Assembly (NCBI GenBank): GCA_023228445.1
Contig: JALOBD010000064.1
Span: 1 to 11,885 of the forward strand
Length of the DNA: 11,885 nt
Source: Sphaerochaeta sp.
GTDB lineage: Bacteria; Spirochaetota; Spirochaetia; Sphaerochaetales; Sphaerochaetaceae
Reading direction: 5' to 3'
Positions within the stretch are counted from its first letter, which is position 1. Every line of letters starts with the position of its first letter. Under the pieces are notes generated by a model. It ran no database searches, was not told where the DNA came from, and saw nothing but the letters and a program-made list of their open reading frames with translations. Positions 5,006 through 11,615 of this stretch are shown here, piece by piece. The translations under genes were made by a program, and so were the position numbers.

Positions 5006-6862
5006 TTGAAAAACACTAATCGAAAGAACGAAGTGCCGAAGAAGAGGATCAGGGATGGGTTACTGCTCATGGGCGCAACCCGTGGGCCGTTCAGGAGAAT
5101 GGCTCGACACATAAAAAATCCGACGTGGGTGTTGGGGATTGTATTGGCGTTGGTATTAACGTATTTGATTGCAATCCCAGTCGTCATGTTGGTCTTGGAA
5201 TCTATTCAAGTGCACTCCATAGATGCTGTGTACTTTCAACAAAAAACCGGGTCGTTTACGCTCAATTACTTCAAGCGAGCCATCACTTCCAAGGTGGCAA
5301 GTGTCCTCTTTTTGCAACCGTTGCTGAATACGCTGCTCATAGCGACCATCATTACGATTACCACCACGGTGATCGGATATATTCTTGCATGGTTGCTCGT
5401 CAGAACCGACTTGAAATTGAAGAAGCTTTACTCGAGTTTGTCTGTCATCCCATTTATGCTCCCCTCCTGGAGTTATGCCGCAGCGTGGGTGACGCTGTTC
5501 AAGAACAGAAAGATGGCGGGTGCGCCTGGTATTCTTGAAGTGATGGGTTTCATGATTCCGGATGCTGTTTCGTACGGCCCGTTGCCGATCATCGTATGCT
5601 TGACCATGCATTTTTTTCCGCTGGCATTCCTGATGTTTGGCAATGCATTCCAGCGCATTGACAGTCAGTTGGAGGAGTCGGCGCAAATCCTTGGGGCCAA
5701 TAAAGCCCAGATAGCCCGTTACATCCTTCTTCCCGTGATGCGCCCGGCGATTATGTCAACAATTCTGTTGACTTTTGCCCGATCGGTTGGAACCTTCGGT
5801 ACGCCGTATACATTGGGACGGCCGGTTCGGTTCAACACCCTTTCAACTTCGCTGTATTTCACACACCAATCCAGTGAACCCGGTGTCATGGCCGTCATTG
5901 CCTTGGCAATGCTGATGATTGGAGCGACCCTGGTAGCCCTTGACGTATACGTGTTGCGCGAATACCGACGGTTTGTCACGATGGGTGGAAAGGGACAGAT
6001 GTCGCGACCACTCGTCCTTGGAAAATCACAGTGGATGATGAACCTACTGGTTGCATTGTTCCTGTTCACCGTGATCGTCGTTCCCTTGGGAGTGTTGTTC
6101 TTGTCAACAATCATGATTACTCCAGGCTGGTTTGTGAAGAGCAATTTTACGTTACAGTTCTGGTTTGCCAAAGAGACGAAGGTGCGTGAGGCGGTCTCCG
6201 GGCTGCTCAGAGATCCAAATCTCTTGAAGGTCGGTTGGACCAGTATCAAGGTGGCAGGTATCGGAGCGATCGCCTGTGGTTTCATTGGAACCTTGGTGGG
6301 ATACTCGATTGTCAGATTGCAGCAGAGCAACATCAGCAAATACCTGAAACAAATTTCATTCTTGCCATATCTCGTGCCAGGGATTGGATTCGGCGCCGCC
6401 TACCTTGTGCTCTTTGCCACAGGCCGAGGGCCGATACCTGCGCTCTATGGCACACTGTTGCTCATGATCATGGCGATGAGTGTCATGTATCTACCCTTGA
6501 CGACACGCTCAAGTATCACTTCCATGGCGCAGATGGGGGTGGAACCGGAAGAAGCCGCGATGATTCTTGGAGCAGGGTGGAGAACAAGGATGACGAAGAT
6601 TGTGATTCCAATCCAAAAGAAGTCGCTCTTCAGTGGAATACTGCTGGCGTTCGTACAAGGGATGAAGGAGTTGAGCTTGGTAATCATGTTGGCAGTACCA
6701 GGCCTGGAGGTGTTGACAACGCTTTCCATCCGCTACACCGACAACGCATTGATGCAGATGTCCAATGGGGTAATCCTGGTGATCGCGCTGTTGACGTTTA
6801 CCCTGACAGCAATCGCTCAGCGGCTGACGAAAACGAATTTTGCTCAAGGCATTGGTGGTTGA
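5006..6862 (+). CDS. ABC transporter permease, two fused membrane domains
   Basis: A 618-residue inner-membrane protein that fuses two MetI-type permease domains, as in ferric/AfuB-type transporters, so one chain replaces the usual dimer. About a dozen hydrophobic segments are visible. The first, near residues 40-65, contains WVLGIVLALVLTYLIAIPVV. Each half has the EAA loop that docks the ATPase: EESAQILGANKAQIARYILL, residues 223-242, and EEAAMILGAGWRTRMTKIVI, residues 515-534. The halves join near residue 335. I place the start at TTG 5006, which has AAGGAG 6 nt upstream. GTG 5003 is only 3 nt from that site. The in-frame ATG at 4964 lies inside the hairpin with no ribosome site, and the next ATG (5069) has none either. 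The ATPase gene follows after 26 nt. The family is certain; the substrate is not. Confidence 0.92.
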   Translation: MKNTNRKNEVPKKRIRDGLLLMGATRGPFRRMARHIKNPTWVLGIVLALVLTYLIAIPVVMLVLESIQVHSIDAVYFQQKTGSFTLNYFKRAITSKVASVLFLQPLLNTLLIATIITITTTVIGYILAWLLVRTDLKLKKLYSSLSVIPFMLPSWSYAAAWVTLFKNRKMAGAPGILEVMGFMIPDAVSYGPLPIIVCLTMHFFPLAFLMFGNAFQRIDSQLEESAQILGANKAQIARYILLPVMRPAIMSTILLTFARSVGTFGTPYTLGRPVRFNTLSTSLYFTHQSSEPGVMAVIALAMLMIGATLVALDVYVLREYRRFVTMGGKGQMSRPLVLGKSQWMMNLLVALFLFTVIVVPLGVLFLSTIMITPGWFVKSNFTLQFWFAKETKVREAVSGLLRDPNLLKVGWTSIKVAGIGAIACGFIGTLVGYSIVRLQQSNISKYLKQISFLPYLVPGIGFGAAYLVLFATGRGPIPALYGTLLLMIMAMSVMYLPLTTRSSITSMAQMGVEPEEAAMILGAGWRTRMTKIVIPIQKKSLFSGILLAFVQGMKELSLVIMLAVPGLEVLTTLSIRYTDNALMQMSNGVILVIALLTFTLTAIAQRLTKTNFAQGIGG

Positions 6863-6888
6863 AGTAAAAAAGAGAAGAGGAAAGCCCG

Positions 6889-7989
6889 ATGACTGATATT
6901 TATCTTGAACGTATTGTAAAACGATTTGGTCCAGATGCTTTGGCCGTGGATGATTTTTCTCTCCACGTTGCCCCTGGAAGTTTTGTCTGCTTGCTTGGGC
7001 CTTCAGGGTGCGGGAAAACCACCACGCTGAGAATGATCTCTGGCCTCGAGCGGGTTGACAGCGGTGTTGTCACCATCGGCGGAGAGGTGTTCGACTCACC
7101 ACAACAGAATATTTTCGTGAAACCAGAAAACCGAAGATTGGGGCTGGTGTTCCAAAGCTATGCGCTCTGGCCCCATATGACGGTGGAGGAGAACGTTGAG
7201 TTCGGCCTCAAGATGCAAAGAGTTGATAAGGAAGAGCGGACCAAGATCATCACCGGCTCGTTGAACCTATTGCGGATGGAATCCTACCGAAAGCGCTACC
7301 CTGCCCAGCTGAGCGGAGGACAGCAACAACGAGTCGCACTTGCCCGTATGTTGGCGGTGCAGCCCCACATCCTCCTTCTCGACGAGCCCCTATCGAACTT
7401 GGATGCAGCCCTTCGCCTTCAGATGCGGTCGGAGTTGAAATCGTTGCACGAACGATTGGGAAACACCATTGTCTTTGTCACCCACGATCAGTTGGAAGCG
7501 ATGAGCTTGGCCACTCATGTGGCGGTCATGAATGAGGGACGCCTCGAGCAATATGCCGATCCAATGACCATATACCAGAAGCCCGCAACAGACTTTGTTG
7601 CGACGTTTGTCGGCAGCCCACCTATGAATATGGTTGAATTCTCTGATGCAACTGGATGGAGGGGAAGGCTCCTTGAGCAGGTGGCGCAAAGCTATGATCT
7701 TGCAGATCGAAAGGACCGGATTGGGAAAATTGGATTCAGGCCTGAGGCCGTGTCCCTCGTGTCAGCCCGTGCTGAGAAGAAGGAAGGGAGCAAAGAGATC
7801 AAGATAGCGGGGAGGGTCAAGGCGGTGCTACCCACTGGTCCCGAGGTGGTCATCAGCGTGGTTGTCGAGGAATCTGAATATTATGTGGTCGCTCCAACAA
7901 ATGGTGGGGTCGAAAACGGGGAGAGCGTTCAGTTGGTTGTCCCTCTCGAGCACATTCACATCTTCGACCGACAAGGCATGAGATTGTAG
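6889..7989 (+). CDS. ABC transporter ATP-binding protein (MalK/FbpC/PotA type)
   Basis: A 366-residue cytosolic ATPase that powers the fused permease. All catalytic motifs are intact: Walker A GPSGCGKTT (37-45), Q-loop Gln89 in VFQSYALWPHM, signature LSGGQQQR (141-148), Walker B ILLLDEP (161-167), D-loop SNLD (169-172) and switch His199 in VTHDQ. After residue about 240 comes the C-terminal TOBE-type region with the FRPEAVSL segment (283-290), which in relatives serves regulation or subunit contacts. Length is normal for this class of importer ATPase. The ATG at 6889 follows AGAGG by 8 nt. The gene sits 26 nt after the permease and 17 nt before the phosphatase, so all are one operon. Databases would probably label it Fe3+, spermidine or sugar transport. 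The sequence alone does not decide between these. Confidence 0.93.
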   Translation: MTDIYLERIVKRFGPDALAVDDFSLHVAPGSFVCLLGPSGCGKTTTLRMISGLERVDSGVVTIGGEVFDSPQQNIFVKPENRRLGLVFQSYALWPHMTVEENVEFGLKMQRVDKEERTKIITGSLNLLRMESYRKRYPAQLSGGQQQRVALARMLAVQPHILLLDEPLSNLDAALRLQMRSELKSLHERLGNTIVFVTHDQLEAMSLATHVAVMNEGRLEQYADPMTIYQKPATDFVATFVGSPPMNMVEFSDATGWRGRLLEQVAQSYDLADRKDRIGKIGFRPEAVSLVSARAEKKEGSKEIKIAGRVKAVLPTGPEVVISVVVEESEYYVVAPTNGGVENGESVQLVVPLEHIHIFDRQGMRL

Positions 7990-8006
7990 GCGAGGGGGAG
8001 CAGTCA

Positions 8007-8795
8007 ATGAGTGAGATACAGCGTATTGAATACGCTTTGCATTCGGTATCCGAATACATTCGTGAGAAATACCGTACGCGTGATACGTTGGAGATTGCTA
8101 CAAAGGCGAACACAACAGACTTCCTAACAGAGGTTGATATCACGGTGCAGAAGGTACTAATCAACTATTTGAGATCACAGTACCCAGACGACGTCATGAT
8201 AGCGGAAGAGTCCGGCCTCGATTCCATTGGCACATCGATCCCGCAGCGGTGCTGGATGGTGGATCCTATCGATGGGACGCAGAATTTTCTGCGGGGCCTG
8301 CTTCCTGAGTTCGGTGTCAGCATTGGGTTCCTGCAAGATGGGGAGCCGGTTGCAGGTGGGGTGATCTTTCCAATAACCGGTGATGTTTTCTTGGCTCAAA
8401 GAGGTTCTGGTGCATTTAGAAACAAGGTGAGGATGAGTGTGTCCGCTCTCGATGATCCCTCAAAAGCTCGCATTGACATCGATTTTGGTTCGCTGGATAA
8501 GCGATCTCAGCATATTGGGAAGGTGGACGCCCTATTACAATGTGTTGGGCAAGTCCGCTCATATGGGTGTTCGGTCATGGGATTTTGCCAAGTCGCCGAT
8601 GGGCAACAGGATGCCTATATCCCATTCAGCGTAAAGCCGTGGGATGTTGCTGCAGGGATGTTGCTCGTGAAGGAAGCGGGAGGCAGAGTGACCTCCTTCG
8701 ATGGGGCACCTGTATCGCCATTTACCGCCGAACGGATCGGAGTTGCATCGAACAACGTCATACATGACGCATGCCTACAGTGTTTGAATAGTTAG
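8007..8795 (+). CDS. Inositol-monophosphatase-family phosphatase
   Basis: A 262-residue Mg2+-dependent phosphatase of the IMPase/SuhB/CysQ superfamily, which hydrolyses small phosphomonoesters such as inositol phosphate, fructose bisphosphate, histidinol phosphate or PAP. Metal-binding residues are present: E67 in AEES, D86 and D89 in WMVDPIDGTQNF, and D213 in KPWDVAAGMLLVKEAGG. TEVD (41-44) and the GSGAF turn also fit. It should be active in the cytosol; there is no signal peptide. The start has GAGGGGGAG just upstream and lies 17 nt after the ATPase gene, so it is the last gene of the transport operon. That position suggests it dephosphorylates the imported compound. A general housekeeping phosphatase captured by the operon is the alternative. 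Its stop overlaps the convergent cation transporter gene by 4 nt, and no terminator is visible between them. Confidence 0.9.
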   Translation: MSEIQRIEYALHSVSEYIREKYRTRDTLEIATKANTTDFLTEVDITVQKVLINYLRSQYPDDVMIAEESGLDSIGTSIPQRCWMVDPIDGTQNFLRGLLPEFGVSIGFLQDGEPVAGGVIFPITGDVFLAQRGSGAFRNKVRMSVSALDDPSKARIDIDFGSLDKRSQHIGKVDALLQCVGQVRSYGCSVMGFCQVADGQQDAYIPFSVKPWDVAAGMLLVKEAGGRVTSFDGAPVSPFTAERIGVASNNVIHDACLQCLNS

Positions 8796-9676
8796 AGTTT
8801 CTTGTCTCTGAAGGGATTTACGTGGACCATGCAGTGCTTGACCGCCGGGAAGGTCTCTTCGATGGTGTCATGGATGTGTTCGGCGATGGTATGGGCATCG
8901 GTGAGGCTCAGTGTGCCATCGGCGGCGATCTCGACATCGACATAGCAGCGGTTGGCAAAGGTACGGGTACGCAAGAGATCGAGGCGCATCACCCCCTCTT
9001 GGGCGGTGATGAGGGCTCTGATCTGCTCCACCATCGCATCCTCACAGGCACGGTCCACCATCTTGTCCACCCCGTCGCGGAAGACGGCAAGGCCGACACG
9101 GAAGATGAAGAGGGCGATGATGATGGCGGCCACCGAGTCGGCGATGGGGTAGCCTACGCGAGCGAAGGCGATGCCGATAAGACCGCCGGTAGTGGCAAAG
9201 ACATCGCTCTGGCTGTCCCAGGCGGAGGCGAGGAGCGCTACCGAGCCACTCCTCTTGGCGGCCCACCGGCTGTAGAGGACCATCACCTGCTTGATGATGA
9301 TCGAGATGATGGCCAAGACCAATGCCCAGAGTCCAGGCTGTGGTCGGTTGTGGTACGATCCCTTGACGATGGAGAGAAGGCCATCTCCAAAGAGGCCGAT
9401 TCCTACCACCATGATGATGCCGGAGAGCAAGATCGCTGCAACGCACTCCAACCGTTCATGGCCGTACTGATGCTCAGCGTCGCTGGCCTTTGAGCCTGCG
9501 GCGATACCGATGGTGGCAATGACCGAACTGACGACATCACCGGCGTTGTTGATGCCGTCGTTGAAGAGCGCTGCAGAGTGGGAGAGGAGCCCAATGGCAA
9601 TCTTGCTGAGCGCCAATAGGGCGTTGATGATGATATTGAGCTGTGATACGCGTAGGGTCAGGTGCTTCTCGTTCAT
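8792..9676 (-). CDS. Cation diffusion facilitator, Mn2+-efflux-like metal site
   Basis: A 294-residue inner-membrane metal/proton antiporter of the CDF family, with six hydrophobic segments followed by a cytosolic metal-binding tail from about residue 205. The transport site reads N43xxxD47 in TM2 (FNDGINNAGDVVSS) and D154xxxD158 in TM5 (SAWDSQSDVFATTG). Zinc CDFs usually have His or Asp in the first TM2 and TM5 positions. An Asn-Asp/Asp-Asp set is, to my knowledge, a feature of MntE-like manganese exporters. The QYGHERLE segment after TM2 and the tail motif VHVNPF are typical. The only ATG near the family start is 9676. It has no ribosome site at normal distance; AGGAGG is 25 nt upstream, on the far side of a stable hairpin. 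It follows aspS by 32 nt and overlaps the phosphatase gene by 4 nt at its 3' end. Confidence 0.92.
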   Translation of the reverse strand: MNEKHLTLRVSQLNIIINALLALSKIAIGLLSHSAALFNDGINNAGDVVSSVIATIGIAAGSKASDAEHQYGHERLECVAAILLSGIIMVVGIGLFGDGLLSIVKGSYHNRPQPGLWALVLAIISIIIKQVMVLYSRWAAKRSGSVALLASAWDSQSDVFATTGGLIGIAFARVGYPIADSVAAIIIALFIFRVGLAVFRDGVDKMVDRACEDAMVEQIRALITAQEGVMRLDLLRTRTFANRCYVDVEIAADGTLSLTDAHTIAEHIHDTIEETFPAVKHCMVHVNPFRDKKL

Positions 9677-9682
9677 TGAAAA

Positions 9683-9701
9683 GACCCCGGTCTCCGGGGC
9701 C
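9683..9701 (-). terminator. Terminator-like hairpin after aspS, in front of the CDF gene
   Basis: On the minus strand GGCCCCGG (9701-9694), loop AGA and CCGGGGTC (9690-9683) form an 8-bp stem with one G-T pair, followed by TTTTCA and then the CDF ATG. The stem and short T-run fit a modest intrinsic terminator for aspS. AGGAGG (9707-9702) directly precedes the stem, so folding also brings a perfect ribosome site to 6 nt from the ATG. Confidence 0.6.
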
Positions 9702-9708
9702 CCTCCTG

Positions 9709-11499
9709 TTACTTCTCTGGGTACTTGATGACCAGGTGTAGTTCATCGAGCTGCTTCTGGTCGACTTCACTGGGCGAGTCGTCCATCGGGCTCACCGCCG
9801 CCGTGTTCTTCGGGAAGGCGATGACCTCGTGAATCGATGTCTCTTCTGCCATGATCATCACCATGCGGTCGATGCCCGGCGCGATACCTCCGTGCGGCGG
9901 TGGGGAGTAGCGGAAGGCGTTGAGCAGGAAGCCGAAGCGCTGCTCAGCTGTCTCGTCGTCGAAGTTGCAGATGCGGAAGATCCGCTTCTGCAGCTCCACA
10001 TCATGGATCCTGATCGACCCGCTTGCCACCTCGTAGCCGTTGAGCACCAGGTCGTAGAGGTCTCCAAGCACGCTGCCCGGGTCGCTCTCCAACGTGTCGA
10101 GGAACTCCTGTTGCGGCATGCTGAACATGTGGTGGGCCGCCTGCCAGAAGCCACCCTCCTCGTTGTATTCAAAGAGGGGGAAGTCGATGATCCAGCAGAA
10201 CTCGAACCCCTTCTTGATGAGGCCGAGGTCGCGGGCCAGCGTACTGCGCACCGCGCTGAGGCTGGCACAGCACCGTTTCCAGTCTGCGTGGGCGACCATG
10301 AGGATCATGTCCCCGTCGCTGGCGCCCATGCGCTCGATCATCTCGCCCTCCAAGCCCTCGAAGAACTTGGAGACACCGCCTGCGAGGGTGTTGTGCTCCC
10401 CGACCTTCATCCAGGCCAAACCGTGGGCGCCGTAGACTTTGGCTGCGTCCTCCAGCGAGGTGATGTACTTGCGGCTGAAGTCCACCGTCTCGCTCTTTGG
10501 GGCACGAATCGCCTTGATGAAGCCGCCGTTGCCAACAATCTCCTTGAAGGTGGAGAAGGTGCTCCGCGCAGCCAGGTCGGCGACATCCTCAAGCTCGAGA
10601 TCATAGCGCAGGTCGGGTTTGTCGGTACCGTAGGTATTCATCGCCTCAGCGTAGGTGAGACGGCGGAAGGTGGGGGGCAGGTCGTGGTCCATCACCTCCT
10701 TGAAGACGTGGACAAAGAGGCCCTCCATCAAGGTGAGGACATCGTCGCGCTTGACGAAACTCATCTCCAGGTCGAGCTGGGTGAACTCCAGCTGGCGGTC
10801 CCCTCGGGCATCCTCGTCACGGTAGCAGCGGGCGATCTGGAAGTACTTGTCCATGCCGCCGACCATGAGGATCTGCTTGAAGAGCTGTGGGCTCTGGGGA
10901 AGGGCATAGAATTTGCCCGGATAGTGGCGGCTGGGGACGAGGAAGTCGCGCGCTCCCTCGGGGGTGCTCTTGATGAGCGTCGGGGTCTCGATCTCGTAGA
11001 AGTCACGCGCCGAGAGGTAGTTGCGGATGGAGAGGATGAAGTCGTGGCGCAGCTTCATGCGCTGTTGCATCCCTTGGCTTCTCAAGTCGAGGTACCGGTA
11101 TTTGAGCCTGAGGTCCTCCTTGGTCTTCGTCCCATCGTCGATCTGGAAGGGGAGGGCGGGGCAGGAGGAGAGGATCTCGATGCGCTCGGCCTTCACCTCA
11201 ATCTCACCGGTGGCCATCTCGCTGTTGATCATGGCATCAGGGCGACAGCGCACCGTACCGGTGACTGCAATGCAGAACTCAAGCCTCAATGAGGCGGCAA
11301 TCTCCTCCAAATCTTTGCTTGCATCGTCGTCGACCACCACCTGGGTGATGCCGTAGCGGTCACGGAGGTTGATGAAGTGCACCGCTCCATGGTTGCGGTT
11401 TCGATGAACCCATCCATTGAGGACGACACGCGAGCCATCATCGGCTCTGGTGAGGGCACCACAGGTTGTGGTCCGTTGGCTAAACAGTTCTTCACTCAT
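9709..11499 (-). CDS. aspS: Aspartyl-tRNA synthetase
   Basis: A 596-residue class IIb aminoacyl-tRNA synthetase, full length for the bacterial type, that charges tRNA-Asp in the cytosol. The N-terminal OB-fold anticodon-binding domain is seen in LNGWVHRNRNHGAVHFINLR (27-46). Motif 1 is FYEIETPTLIKSTPEGARDF (167-186). Motif 2 is in FQIARCYRDEDARGDRQLEF (220-239), followed by TQLDLEMSF. Motif 3 is GGIAPGIDRMVM near the C-terminus, with the family ending SPSEVDQKQLDELHL. His37 and Ala89 sit where non-discriminating bacterial enzymes differ from the E. coli type, so it may also charge tRNA-Asn. I prefer the ATG at 11499 (MSEELFSQRT), with AAGGA 7 nt upstream; 11502 is the adjacent alternative. 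A long open frame on the opposite strand (9829-11292) is a composition shadow. Confidence 0.97.
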   Translation of the reverse strand: MSEELFSQRTTTCGALTRADDGSRVVLNGWVHRNRNHGAVHFINLRDRYGITQVVVDDDASKDLEEIAASLRLEFCIAVTGTVRCRPDAMINSEMATGEIEVKAERIEILSSCPALPFQIDDGTKTKEDLRLKYRYLDLRSQGMQQRMKLRHDFILSIRNYLSARDFYEIETPTLIKSTPEGARDFLVPSRHYPGKFYALPQSPQLFKQILMVGGMDKYFQIARCYRDEDARGDRQLEFTQLDLEMSFVKRDDVLTLMEGLFVHVFKEVMDHDLPPTFRRLTYAEAMNTYGTDKPDLRYDLELEDVADLAARSTFSTFKEIVGNGGFIKAIRAPKSETVDFSRKYITSLEDAAKVYGAHGLAWMKVGEHNTLAGGVSKFFEGLEGEMIERMGASDGDMILMVAHADWKRCCASLSAVRSTLARDLGLIKKGFEFCWIIDFPLFEYNEEGGFWQAAHHMFSMPQQEFLDTLESDPGSVLGDLYDLVLNGYEVASGSIRIHDVELQKRIFRICNFDDETAEQRFGFLLNAFRYSPPPHGGIAPGIDRMVMIMAEETSIHEVIAFPKNTAAVSPMDDSPSEVDQKQLDELHLVIKYPEK

Positions 11500-11527
11500 C
11501 ATATAGTCCTTATCGATGCGGTTGCAA

Positions 11528-11565
11528 AGTATGGTCATACTACCGTAAGGGGTATGAAATGGCAA
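11528..11565 (-). promoter_or_regulatory. aspS promoter with overlapping 14-nt palindrome
   Basis: TTGCCA (11565-11560, 5/6) and TAGTAT (11542-11537, 4/6) are 17 nt apart on the minus strand. Transcription would start near 11530, giving a leader of about 30 nt. The perfect palindrome AGTATG-GT-CATACT (11528-11541) covers the -10 and start point. It may be an operator or simply an accident of -10-like sequence. Confidence 0.5.
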
Positions 11566-11567
11566 TT

Positions 11568-11615
11568 GCTCCCAAAGAGGTTTTACCCATCGCTCCCAAA
11601 GAGGTTTTACCCATC
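11568..11615. repeat. Perfect tandem duplication of 24 nt at the end of the HipA-like gene
   Basis: A unit beginning GCTCCCAAAGAGG and ending TTTTACCCATC (24 nt) occurs twice with no gap, at 11568-11591 and 11592-11615, without a mismatch. On the minus strand each copy contains GAT GGG TAA in the same frame. The unit thus duplicates the last two codons and stop of the HipA-like gene. Because 24 is a multiple of 3, loss or gain of a copy leaves the protein end unchanged. Confidence 0.9.

Noticed and set aside
3742..7989. Ferric-iron ABC transporter, the likely automatic label
   Set aside because: The architecture fits, but the binding protein lacks the tyrosine pair of ferric binders, and the neighbours are a phosphatase and a UTRA regulator.
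8787..8815. Bidirectional terminator between the phosphatase and CDF genes
   Set aside because: Only a 4-bp AGAG/CTCT match with an 8-nt loop is present, too weak to call.
8822..9493. Plus-strand open frame of 223 codons
   Set aside because: Antisense to the CDF gene; the product is Asp/Gly-rich and resembles no family.
9829..11292. Long open frame (487 codons) on the plus strand opposite aspS
   Set aside because: It lies wholly antisense to an unmistakable synthetase in high-GC sequence. Its protein is low-complexity in V, E, A, L, D and H with no recognisable domain.
11568..11615. Possible CRISPR-like repeat
   Set aside because: Only two copies, directly abutting, with no spacer and overlapping a gene end.
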